Source: Varanus komodoensis
Lineage: Eukaryota > Chordata > Lepidosauria > Squamata > Varanidae
Direction of reading: 5' to 3'
Assembly (NCBI RefSeq): GCF_004798865.1
Contig: NW_025335468.1
Coordinates: 5,805,284 to 5,869,283, forward strand
Length of the DNA: 64,000 nucleotides
Below, one piece after another: positions 25,210 through 35,060 of the stretch. The notes beneath the pieces were generated by a model that did no database searches, was not told where the DNA came from, and was given only the letters and a program-made list of their open reading frames with translations. Numbering within the stretch: the stretch's first letter is position 1; each line of letters begins with the position of its first letter. The position numbers were made by a program, and so were the translations under genes.

Positions 25210-25624
25210 CAGTGATGGTGAACCTTTTAGTGACTGAGGGGCCCAACCGCAACCCAAAACCCACTTATTTATTGCAAAGTGCCAACACTGCAATAAAACC
25301 TGAAAACAGCCAGTCCAAGCAAAAAAAAAAATCAATCAATCAATCTCTCTCTCTCTCTCTCTCTCTCTCCCCCCGCCCCCCCGCTCCTTGGCAGCACACT
25401 GACCGGCCATGCAAAAGCTCAGATGAGTCGTGGCTAATGTGTTATGGCTTGTGACATCATCACCTGGCACCGCTACTCCTTTCTGAGCAGCCGCATGACC
25501 CCTGTGTGCTCTGTTACCCAATGCTCAGCTGTTGGGGCGATGCTGGGGCAATTTGGCTCGCGTGCCGACAGAGAGGGCTTCGTGTGCCTGCTCTGGCATG
25601 CGTGCCATTGGTTCGCCACCACTG
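25210..25624. mobile_element. Non-autonomous hAT element (415 bp) with 8-bp duplications
   Basis: The ends are inverted repeats: CAGTGATGGTGAACC on the left and, reverse-complemented, CAGTGGTGGCGAACC on the right. The flanking octamers AAATAGAG (25202-25209) and GAATAGAG (25625-25632) match at 7 of 8 positions, the hallmark of hAT insertion. The near-end wording GGCACGCATGCCAGAGCAGG (right end, reversed) is typical of this widespread vertebrate hAT MITE type. It splits the RT of the inner L1 between the L-N-P and the downstream coding part. The internal 25321-25383 stretch is A-rich, then (TC)n, then C-rich, and is probably a later expansion. No transposase frame is present. Confidence 0.9.
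25321..25383. repeat. A-run, (ATCA)n, (TC)n, C-run compound simple repeat
   Basis: Eleven A, three to four ATCA units, about thirteen TC units and a C-rich run lie in succession inside the hAT element. Confidence 0.95.
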
Positions 25625-27491
25625 GAATAGAGTGATGTGGATTTAGGATGGTCAAGACTATATCATCAATGTGGCATTTCATTTTATATTCTCCATCTAC
25701 TTTTAAGCCTTTAATTTTTGAGTTTTGTCTTGTCTTTATTGCTAAAATTTCCAGTACAAGAATAAATAAAAGAGGTGATAAAAGGCATCCTTGGCATGTT
25801 CCCTTCTTCATTTGAAAACTGTCAGTACTCCATTAATTAAAATTTTAGCATGTTGTTTAGTGTAAATTGCTTGAATTCAATTCATAAAGCTTGCATCACA
25901 GTTTAAGTATTGAAGAGTTTTCAATAAGAAGAGCCAAGACATATTATTAAAAGCCTTTTCCACATCTAGAAAAATAAAGGCCACTTTCTTCTTCTTCTTG
26001 ATCAATTCAACTGTATCAATCACAAAAAACATCCTTTATAAATATTTTTGAAACAAATCCAGTTGCATCTATATGAATCTGTTTTTCTATACATTTTTAA
26101 AACTCTCTGTCATTATTGAAGTAAAAAAATTGTAATCCACATTTAATATTGAAAAAGGTTGGTAAGAATGTGGCAAAGTAGGATCATTGCCTTCTGTATA
26201 TATCAAAGTTATATGGGCTTCCTGCCATGTTGGTGGTAATAATTTATCTTCTTTAAACTCATTCATTACTTGTTGGAGTGGTAATATTTTTTCCTCTACA
26301 CGTGTGTCGTACATTGCAGGGAATCCATCCAGACCAGGTGCTTTATCTTTTTTTTTTTCTGACAGCTTGTGATAGTTCTAGAGTAGTAATAGTATCATTC
26401 AGTATTTTCCTCAGTTCAGAGGTAAATGTTTTACGACTACTGCATTCCATTTTCTGAAGTTGGTATTTTTTATATAAATTTGAAAAAAACAACAACTGGT
26501 GAACTGGTCATGGATTTCCTTTTCAACATATGTAATTTCATTATCTTTTTTCACCTGTGTTATATATCTTTCCATTTCTCTCTTAAGATAATACACTAAG
26601 TATCTTTCAGGTTTATTTGCATGTTCAGAATGTTTTTGTTTTAAAAATCTCAACTTCTTTTGTGTCTCTTCTGTCTGTCATGTCTAATTGATTTCTTAAT
26701 TGTCTAAGTTAATTTAAGGTTGATTTGTCTTGTGCTTTTTTATGATCAATTATTTGAATTCATTCCAGGGGTTTAAAAAATTTATTCTAATTCCTCTTTC
26801 TTTTTCTTAGACACTATTGCTAAAAAAATTCCTCTCATACATGCTTTACCGGCTGGCTTCCCATATTGTTGCTATAGAGACATCACTTGTATTATCTAGT
26901 CTAAATATTCCTCCAAATCTTTTTTCCAACTTCTTCAAAATATTTTCTTGTAGTAAAAGATTATCATTCAGTCTTCATCTTCTTCCTCCAATTTGTTCTT
27001 GCAAAATAATTTCTAACCGATTATGATCAGGAAGTATCTTGGGCTGGATCTTTACAGCCTCTAAGTTCATAATTAAGTCCCTGAATATCCAGCACATATC
27101 AGTCCTTGAGTATGTCTGATGCCTATGTCTCTGACTCGAGGGTTTTTGAATCTCCATGCATCTTCCAGGTGTAACATTTCCATATAGTTAAAAGCATTTT
27201 TAGGAAGTTTGTTCCTTTTTCCTTTTTTTGCTTGCCCCTGTTGGGGTCTATAACTCCATTCATATCACCAACAATCAAAATTTCTCCTTCTTGAAAATCT
27301 AATATCAATTGAAAAAAAATAATAAAACCTTTCTTTTGCATGTATCATTGCCAATGTATTTATCTTCCCATTTGGGAGTCCTATCTTCTAGATAATAAAT
27401 CTTCCTTCTGGATCTTTTAATTCTTCTACAACTTTACGCCTTGATTATCAATATAAATGGTAATTCCTTTCTTTTTTGTATCAGCTAATGG

Positions 27492-27513
27492 GAAGGCAAA
27501 GTGGTGATCCATT
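27492..27513. repeat. Right copy of 22-bp target-site duplication
   Basis: GAAGGCAAAGTGGTGATCCA plus TT. This is the partner of 24932-24953 and marks the 5' edge of the inner L1. Confidence 0.85.
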
Positions 27514-27730
27514 GATTAGGCATTTTGTGATGTCTCCCATTGCAGTTTCTAAAATTCCTAGTTGTGCCGATGGATCCCAAAATGTTGGGAATGTTTGCCT
27601 TCAAAAGTGCAAAATTAGGTAAGATTGTCTTAAATTGCAAACCAAACAAATCACCACCATGAGAAATCCAACTAAAGCAAACTGAAATAGAAAATAGAAA
27701 AGTGCCCTGCATAATCAACTTGTTTTGGTT
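27514..27730 (-). mobile_element. Older L1 LINE: ORF2 region (outer layer, part 2)
   Basis: Continues the outer L1 on the far side of the inner L1. The minus-strand reading has Q-L-G-I-L-E-T-A-M-G-D-I-T-K, which resembles the post-thumb 'LGI..L.D' portion of L1 ORF2. The plus strand aligns with the second copy near 44500-44590 (shared ATCCA..TT.GGCA and CTAGT..TGC...GGATCCCA). The upstream limit is unclear and could extend to about 27900. Confidence 0.45.
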
Positions 27731-29282
27731 CTAATGTAGGTTAAATCTGCCAGTGCATGGCCAAGATTAGCTTGTTGTCATTCCAAACGCTTATCTACAT
27801 TGGCCATCCTGGGCTCTTCCTGTTGCTTGGTCCTCTGAATTGATTACCTAGGCTGGACAACCTAATGAAGGGTAAGATGACTTTTACATGTTTTGTTTTG
27901 TAAAGCAGTGCTTAGAATTCACAATGGTTGATGCTTGTATAAAATTGCAGCTTACCAATTCAGTCTAGGCCTGGCTAGAAAAAAGTAAAAGAAAAGTTGT
28001 AAAAACTTTTTTACTGTATATGGAGCACAGAAATTAATAATTATCAGAGCCAACCCTGGGGTTGTTGAATGTAACAGTAAACATCTTTGCAGTTCCTTTA
28101 TGATGCCTTGTGAGAATGTATGTGGAACGTCTGGACCCCACCCCTGCTGGATAATGCATTTGATACCTTTCAGGCTTTTTGGGTGACATGAGTGGGTGTT
28201 TGAGGAGAGCAGGCTGGTTTCTTAATAGAGAAGGCTTCTACCAAAAGAATGTGAAACAGATGCTGTTGGTAGACAGGATATTTTTCACCTAAAGAAAGGC
28301 CCTTAGAGAGAGAATGAATTCACTGATGGAATCTAATTAAGTGAGGCATAGGAGAGAAACACAAAACTCTTCTTACGTGGAATCATTTAGTGGCAATTTG
28401 ATTTGAAATCAAGTTACTGGCAACTGCTGATTGGATGTTTAAATTTTTTTCTTCTTCTATCTTAAAGAATTCTTTAACAAAATACATTTTATAGATTTCT
28501 GGCATCATTAGTACTCCTCTCAGATTTGTTTTCCTTATTACTCAGTAATGAGCAGTGAACTAGACTGATATTACACCAGGCTTAATGAGCGATTGCTTTT
28601 ACACTACAGTCCCTTTGTATTCTGAGAACTTTTACTGTCACCTTTTTCCCATTTGAGAGTTGTTAACCTGAAGAAATATATTTGGTGTGATCCTAACACT
28701 GCACAAGCTGAAGGCTATGTGCACAACGTGTCTTTCCCTTTTGGGGGGGAGGTTCAAGTGTTCCTCCAAACCTGCACATTCTCTGTTGTGGGCAGCTGCA
28801 CTTGGAGGTTGATTGTCTGGCTTTAGGTGATCACCGCTGCTCTGCTAGAAAGACCGGATAAACTTTGCTTGCGTGATTGGCCTTCTGCTTGCGCAACCTT
28901 TGCATCTTGCCCATTGTTTAGCAGCTCCCAGGGTCAAATAATACTGTATGTGGCACATACAGAACAGAACCAGAGTGGCAGCTGAATGTTCTTTCTAGAC
29001 TGGTGATAGAGGGCCAGTGCCTTCCACTGTTCCCAGTGGCAGCAGGATAGATTAGAGGGTGCATGGGGCACAAACAGCTGTGTCCTCCAACAGAGGAGAA
29101 TGACTGGCGGGCTCTGGAGACTGGCTGGGAGACTGGCACTGCTGTCCCTCCATACCTCCTGCCTGAGCAGGTTGCCTCACCCAGCAAGGCGTTCGCTATG
29201 CAAATGTGATTCAGTGTGAACAAGGGCTAAGTGATACACATACCAGGGCAAACAATCCCAGCTCCATGTTTAAACTGAGTTG
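27731..29282. other. Unique sequence, no gene recognised
   Basis: The part up to about 27900 may still belong to the outer L1. From 28900 to 29230 a GC-richer block holds one minus-strand frame without any domain. No exon or RNA gene seen. Confidence 0.45.
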
Positions 29283-30042
29283 CTGACGATTGACCAAGCA
29301 AAAGATTTTGGGGTTATGGTGGACAGCTTAGTGAAAATATCAACCCTGTGTGTAGCTGCTGGAAAAAGGCAGACTCTGTGATAGGCAAAATTAAGAAGGG
29401 GGATGAAAATAAAGTTGCCAATATTATCCTCCCATTATTAAAATCTTTGCTGTGATCTCATGTAGAATACTGGGGACAGTTCTGGTCATTACACCTTTAA
29501 AAGGGGTATTAAAGAGTGCTCAAGGGATTGGAGCAAGCTCCCCTGTGAAGAAATGTTAGATCTGGGATTGGTTTAGGAAAAGATTGAATAAGCAGAGACA
29601 GTGGTGTATGAAATAATGCATGATGTGGAGAAAGTGGATAGGGAGGCAGTTTTCTGCCTCCTAATATTAGAGCCCAGGGCCATCCTATTAAGTTGGCCAG
29701 TGGGATATCCAGGACACATAAACGGAAATTCTACTTTATACACTGCATAGTTTAACAGCATAGATAGTGGTGTGCTGTGATGCACACCACTTTGGATGGC
29801 TTGAGAGAGGATTGGGCACATACATGGTAAGCAAGGCTGTCATTGGCTACTGGTCCTGATGGCCACATGCTACACCAAATCAGAGGCAGTACAGCTATGC
29901 ACCCCATTTTCTTGGAATCATCATTAGGAGGGTGCTGTTGCACTTACATTTGACTTGTGGTTTCTTGTGGGTTGCTGATTGATTGCTGGACTGCATGGGC
30001 CGTCTGTCTGATCCAGATTAGCTTTTCCTATGTTCTTATGTG
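29283..30042 (+). mobile_element. CR1 LINE, ORF2 end plus 3' UTR
   Basis: The plus strand reads K-D-F-G-V-M-V-D-S-L-V-K-I-S-T and then I-I-L-P-L-L-K-S-L-L, H-V-E-Y-W-G-Q-F-W-S in shifting frames. These match the CR1 ORF2 C-terminus ('KDLGVVVD..L..S..C', 'LYK.LVRPHLEYCVQFW'). The 3' part follows the squamate CR1 pattern (GATGGCTTGAGAGAGGATTG, CATTGGCTACTGGTCCTGAT, AGGGTGCTGTTGCACTTACA) and ends with GTCTGATCCAGATTAGC and TATGTTCTTATG. It is 5'-truncated with several frame breaks. This is the best-preserved CR1 in the window. Confidence 0.9.
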
Positions 30043-33000
30043 CTTTATGAGTGTTTTAAACAGAGGGCTTAGTATTATACCCTGTAGGTGCTACTGATTT
30101 TGGGAAGCAATAAATGTTGCGATTGTATGAGTTCAAGAAACAAAGGGAAGATCATTGATTTGCCCTGCGTTTTGATGTCACCTTTTTGTTAGTGAATAAC
30201 AAAAACCCAGACAAGGTACACAGATGTCAGTGGGTGCAAAATATTGCCGATATGCCCTACTGAGCAAGCTCTTCATTTTTGTCTTGTTTTTCCTGAACGC
30301 CTGTTACAGAGAGATGTATTGCTGCAGTCAACTTATGCTTCTTGAGCAGTGACTATGAAAGGCTAAATGGCAGCTGCACAGGTCACTGAATAAGGCACAT
30401 GTCAAAAGTGAATGTGAAGGAAATGCCATACAGATCTTAAGACATCCCTTTTACTTTCTGACACCTTCTTGTGTGGTCCTGCCATGCTACTGTTTGTTTT
30501 CAAGTTCTGCAGTTGATTGAAATGTTTGTTACTGGCTTAATTTTGTTAAGTGAATGGAACTGGCTGAGGACAGTGAAGCCAGGCACATGTTATAGGCTAG
30601 GGCTTTATTTCATGTGCCCATGTGCATCCTTGTAATGCGCGCATGGCTTCAGAATGTTGATTCTTTCTGTTGTATATGCTCATCTACTTTGTCTATTTTA
30701 CCATTTTGCTTAAAATCATGAGATTCCCCTCCTCCACACGCACACACACCCTTGAGCAGATGACTGCAAGCCTTCTTTGTGCTTTGCATTTCAGAAATTG
30801 ACAGATGAATACTCGAAGGATAGCATTCATATTATTAATTTTAGGCTGTTCCTTCAAGGAATTTTTTTTTTAAACCTTTGAAATCACTTTGTTACTTGGA
30901 GTCCCAAAAGCAGTGCATCTCCAAGAAGCTATTTCGTTACCATTATCATCTTAGGAATCCTGCTTATAACTGCCACTTATTTGCTTGCAGTAAACTCATC
31001 TGTGCTTAAAGTCCTCCAGTTGCACTAGAAGTGGGTACATTCCTTGTTTAATCTTTTAGAAAAATATATTCCTCTTTGAGTTTTTCACTCTCATGGAATG
31101 AAAGCAAATTAGAGAGGTCCTCAATGGGCACATTAAAACTCAGCTTTCTGAAGTTTGGAGGGAGTATTTAGACTCAGACTTAATTCAGGCAAGTTAGGAA
31201 ATCTCAGTCTGGGGCATTAGGACTGTTGATCTGAGAACAGGGAGTTCGGGTGGGATGTCAAAGTGCACAGTGCCCTTCTCCTAGAATTCCAGGAGATGAT
31301 GTGACAAGGAGGGAATGCTTATGCGTAGCTTAGGTAAGTACATTAACTATGAACATACCTGGAGAAGGCAGACCTCACCACAGCCACAGAATTCTTAGTT
31401 ATCTCACAGTTGAATTCCAGTCACAGATTACCTTTCCCAAAGAAGCCTGCTTCAAGCCAACTTTATTGTCTTTTAGGCATCAGGTTAGACATCCCTATTC
31501 TCTCAGGAATTTTAAGATCTCTTGCAAAGCAATTGTAAGTTACTGCTTGCAAAGCCTTACGAGTTTGGAACTAGATAAGTAAAGAGCCATCTCATTCACT
31601 CAGATAATCAGGAAAGGTGGGAAGATTTTTTTAAGTTTCCAGACTAGGGCACTCCCTGGTGCAATGGTTCTTCTGGTATCCTCTTTCATACAGTTCAAAC
31701 TGAACACTTAACTGTTCTAGCGGGTCTTTAACATAGCTGGCCTGTGAACTGTTATCCCCTTCTGGCTGTTGAAAGTGGTGTTTGACAGTTCTAATATTGT
31801 TGCTTGTGTTAACATTTTCTAATTATTAGCTGCTCAGGGCAACCCAGAGACAAGGTCAGAAATCAAGCTAAACAAAGTTTAAATCAGCTTGTTCTAAATA
31901 TAGATAGATTTGGAGTCATCAAACTATTTTATTGTATCAGTAATTGAAACTGGTAATGGTAGAATAAATTCAAGGCAGTCTTTCTCACTGAGACATGTTT
32001 CTTCCTTGACTCCAAAGTGTATACAAGATTGTCACTGCAAAGGTTTAAATTGCATCCATTTAAACTGTGACTATTTAAATTACATTATTCCTGCAGAATT
32101 CTCAATTTGTCCAGAGGAGCATTAGATTTTAAAAACTGTTCAAAACAGTACTGCAGACGTAGATGAAGCTGTTGACAATATTCTAATTTGCAAAGTACTT
32201 GGCATTCCATACTTACATGAAGCTTCATTGATACAAAACTGATAACTTGGGTCTGTGTAAGCCAGGATTTTATCAGCAGAAATATATCTTCTTCCATGAA
32301 AGCTTCTTTAATACTTCAATAATATTGCAAAGCACACTTCAGGAGATGCCACCTGCAATGTACATGCTTTCCACCCTTCTAGCTTGCAGTGCTTGTCAGG
32401 TCTAGATATGTAAAAATGACTTCTGATTTACTTTTAGTAAATTTACCAGATAAAAAAAAATTACAGATTTTCCCAGAATACATTTGATTTGTCTGCTGGT
32501 TAAAGAATCTTCTACAGCCTTTCTAATTTAATGTATATATTTATAATAAATTATTTATACTGCTTAAATTAAGCATTTAATCCTGCTTAAATGTTGTTGA
32601 GATCGTTGGTTGGTGACCACATCTGGGTATGATTGCATCTTTCCACTGTGGAATTGTTCCAGAACCTTCACAGAAGGTTACCATGGGTTGCTTTAAGCAA
32701 TACGAAACAATTACTGGTTTCACATGATGCAACAATCTATTGTGAGTTGTTACCCATGATGCATTATTATACTGTGTGAACATCCCACACAGTGGGGTTC
32801 CCACAGAGTGGCCTGTTCATGGGCAAAAACCAACTTAACAACCAATGACTTGTTCTTGGGGTTGTTATACTCATGCTGGGTTGTTCTGTTATTTGGACCC
32901 AGGCAACTGACCTCTTTGTGGTATTAGGAAACAAGTACCAAGCGACTTGGCAAGAGTGGCAAACCCCCTTGTGAAGCTTGCCTGGGTACCTGCAGAGCCA

Positions 33001-33084
33001 GTTGCCCCACAAGTGTCACCTGGGGCAGCTGGCATTGTCTTACTGGCTTCTTCATTATGACTGCAAAGCCTGACTGTCGAGTGC
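30043..33084. other. Unique sequence; possible old MITE at 32.6-33.0 kb
   Basis: No coding exon recognised. 32590-33020 has wording such as TACCATGGGTTGCTTTAAGC and GGTTTCACATGATGCAAC, similar to the candidate MITE at 11 kb, with overlapping frames of no known domain. The rest looks single-copy. Confidence 0.45.
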
Positions 33085-35060
33085 TACTTCACAATCTCCA
33101 AGGATGCCACTTTATGAGAGGGAGTGCTGCCTTAAAGAGGCAGTGGTGAAGCCACTTCTGAAGGAACCTTCTCTGGACCTGAAAGACCAAAATAACTTCA
33201 GGCCACTGGCCAATGTTCCCTTCCTGGTGGTGGAGGCCAACCAGCTGAGGACCTCTTGGGTGAGACTGATTAGCTGTAGGGCTCACGACGAGTTCTGGCA
33301 CAAAAATGGCTTTGCTTGCTGTGATGGGTCATCACAGTGGGTGGGTGGGGAAAATGTGGCAAGGCTGACCTGAGCCAACAGGCCAAGGCTGTGGCATGGG
33401 CAAAGCTAGAAGCCAGAGAAGGGCATGGTGGCAGGGATGAGCAGGAAACACGGAACAGCTGTTGGGGGGCATGGAGCCGAGTTTGAGAGGCATGGAGGAA
33501 GGAGGTTGGAAGGGAGCGAGCAAGGGATGAGTGGTGGTGGATGCCAGTGGAGTCAGATGCCTTCCTGAGAAGTCATGGACAAGGACACTTGCCAGACTGA
33601 TTCAAGGCCGCAGGGAAGCGGGTAGAGGCTGGTGCCAGGGAGAAACTGCCTGCTTGGGGAAGAGGTAGATGGGGGACGCCTGGAGGAAGAAGCCTTGTCC
33701 TGACTGGCTAGGACCCAGGAGGCACGTCTGGGGAGCCCGTAGGAGCCTGGGGGCGGCAGGGGTGATGACGCTCACTGCCTTAACCAGCAGACAGAAAGAG
33801 GAATGCCTGCGAAGCATGGGGCATGGAGGGCAGCCCTCTGAAGCAAGAGGAGTTGTGTGTGGGCTTGCAGCTGTAACCCAAATGCTGAATAAAGTCACTA
33901 AACAAGCCCTGGGAGTGCGTGTGAGGATGGAGGCAATGGAGTGGGGGGTTGAGGTTCCCTTCCCTCTCCGACCCCATAACAGCTGTCTAGTGCCAGAAGA
34001 GAGACAGGGGGAGTGTGACCCTGTTGATGCTCCAGGCTCTCTTAGTGGCTCTCAGCATCATCAATCATGGTATCTTTCTGGGGCAGCTGTCCTGGTTGGG
34101 AGTACATTGGAGTGGCCTCACTCCTAATTAGGGCCCTTGGGCTCTCCAGTATGGGGTTGCTCAAGGGTTAGTCTTGTATCCCATGCTATTTAATATCACA
34201 TGGATCCACTGAGTGGGTCATCCTGAGTTTTAGTGTGCACTGTCAGTATTGTGCACTGATAACACACAGCTCTGATACTGGTTGTGACAGTGGACTGGAA
34301 ATAGACTATCAAACAAGAAAACAAGCCTGAAATGGTGGGTGGGGATAGCCTAGCTTCAGTAGTCTATGCTCTAGTAACCTCTAAACTAGATTATTTGCAG
34401 TGTACTTTCTGTGGAGCTGCTCTTGAAACTGCAGTTCAAGCTTGCACAACTTCAGAAATTGCGGCTTGTGCAAAATGCACCAGCCAGCCTAACAACTCGG
34501 AACAAACAGTCTGAACATGTGACACTTGTTCTGACCCATTCACACTGGCTGCCTATATGCTGCCAAGTCCAGTCCAAAGCGCTGGCTTTAACCTATAAAA
34601 TTCTCTCTACATGTCTTGGGACCATAATTTCTGATGGAATGCCCGCTCCAACCACAGTGCGCCCATACACTGCCTCCACGTGATACTTGCAAGGTGAGGC
34701 TGATGGCAACAAGCAGGAGGACCTTCTTTGTGGTAGCCCTCAAATTATGGAATGGTCTCCCCCCCGGGACTTGCCTGGTGCCAACTCTGCTATCTTTTTG
34801 GGGCCACGTTAGGATCTCTCTCTTTGCCAAGGCATTTATCAGCTCCCAATAGCACATGGGGATAAGCTGTATTGCTGGTTGTTGGTTTTTTTTAGCAGTC
34901 CTAGCCATATGGACTGTTTTAGTTTTTTAATGTAATTTTATGCTGTTTTATTGCTTTATTATGTATTATATTTTATAGTGTTTATTAACTCTTGTTCACT
35001 GCCCAGAGAATTTTAACTTCTGAGCAATACAAAAATAAAGTAAGTTATAAAGAAAAACCA
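33085..35060 (+). mobile_element. L2-type LINE (CR1 group), RT to 3' tail, split by an insert
   Basis: The plus strand gives C-L-K-E-A-V-V-K-P-L-L-K-E-P-S-L-D at 33130-33180, then N-F-R-P-L-A-N-V-P-F-L, the RT 'NYRPVSNLPFL' motif. After a 660-bp insert it resumes with I-I-N-H-G-I (FDTINHGI-like), G-V-A-Q-G-L-V-L-Y-P-M-L-F-N-I, L-V-T-S-K-L-D-Y, K-L-R-L-V-Q-N-A, H-W-L-P-I-C and L-K-L-W-N-G-L-P-P. The 3' end reads TTCACTGCCCAGAGAATTTT and then AATACAAAAATAAAGTAAG. The copy is diverged, with many frame breaks. It lies in the same orientation as the second L2 at 62.7 kb. Confidence 0.88.
33322..33981 (+). mobile_element. Candidate solo LTR (fossil) inside the L2
   Basis: A 660-bp GC-rich insert interrupts the L2. 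It begins TGATGGGTC and ends GACCCCATAACA, so its ends are TG...CA with a partly inverted match. A 4-bp duplication (GCTG) flanks it at 33318-33321 and 33982-33985, and an AATAAA signal lies about 90 bases before the end (33888-33893). This outline fits a solo LTR, perhaps of a Gypsy-type or endogenous retroviral element. No internal coding region or second LTR is present. A start two bases upstream (TGTGATGG) is possible but loses the clean duplication. The open frames inside have no domain. Confidence 0.55.

Larger units (their letters stand above)
24954..27491 (-). mobile_element. Inner L1 LINE fragment: endonuclease to mid-RT of ORF2
   Basis: The minus strand encodes L1 ORF2 in order. An endonuclease N-terminal part (KKKGITIYID-like, near 27480-27420) is followed by G-D-M-N-G-V-I-D-P at about 27269-27243 (the GDFN motif). 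A T-Y-S-R-T-D segment (about 27115-27100) corresponds to the endonuclease 'TYSRID' motif. The RT part has L-P-P-T-W-Q-E-A-H-I-T-L-I (about 26240-26200), G-T-C-Q-G-C-L-L-S-P-L-L-F (25802-25764), and H-I-D-D in place of F-A-D-D (25673-25662). RT continues beyond an inserted hAT element as L-G-I-N-V...I-Q-K-D-L-Q-K-W, ending near 24955. It carries several stops and shifts and is not functional. It has no thumb, no 3' UTR and no clear A-tail, although 22-bp direct repeats flank it. That is odd for target-primed insertion. Confidence 0.88.

Noticed and set aside
33602-34127. 152-codon frame (plus) and 98-codon frame (minus) at 33.6-34.1 kb
   Set aside because: They lie within the GC-rich LTR-like insert and the L2 that carries it. 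No protein domain is seen in the insert part.
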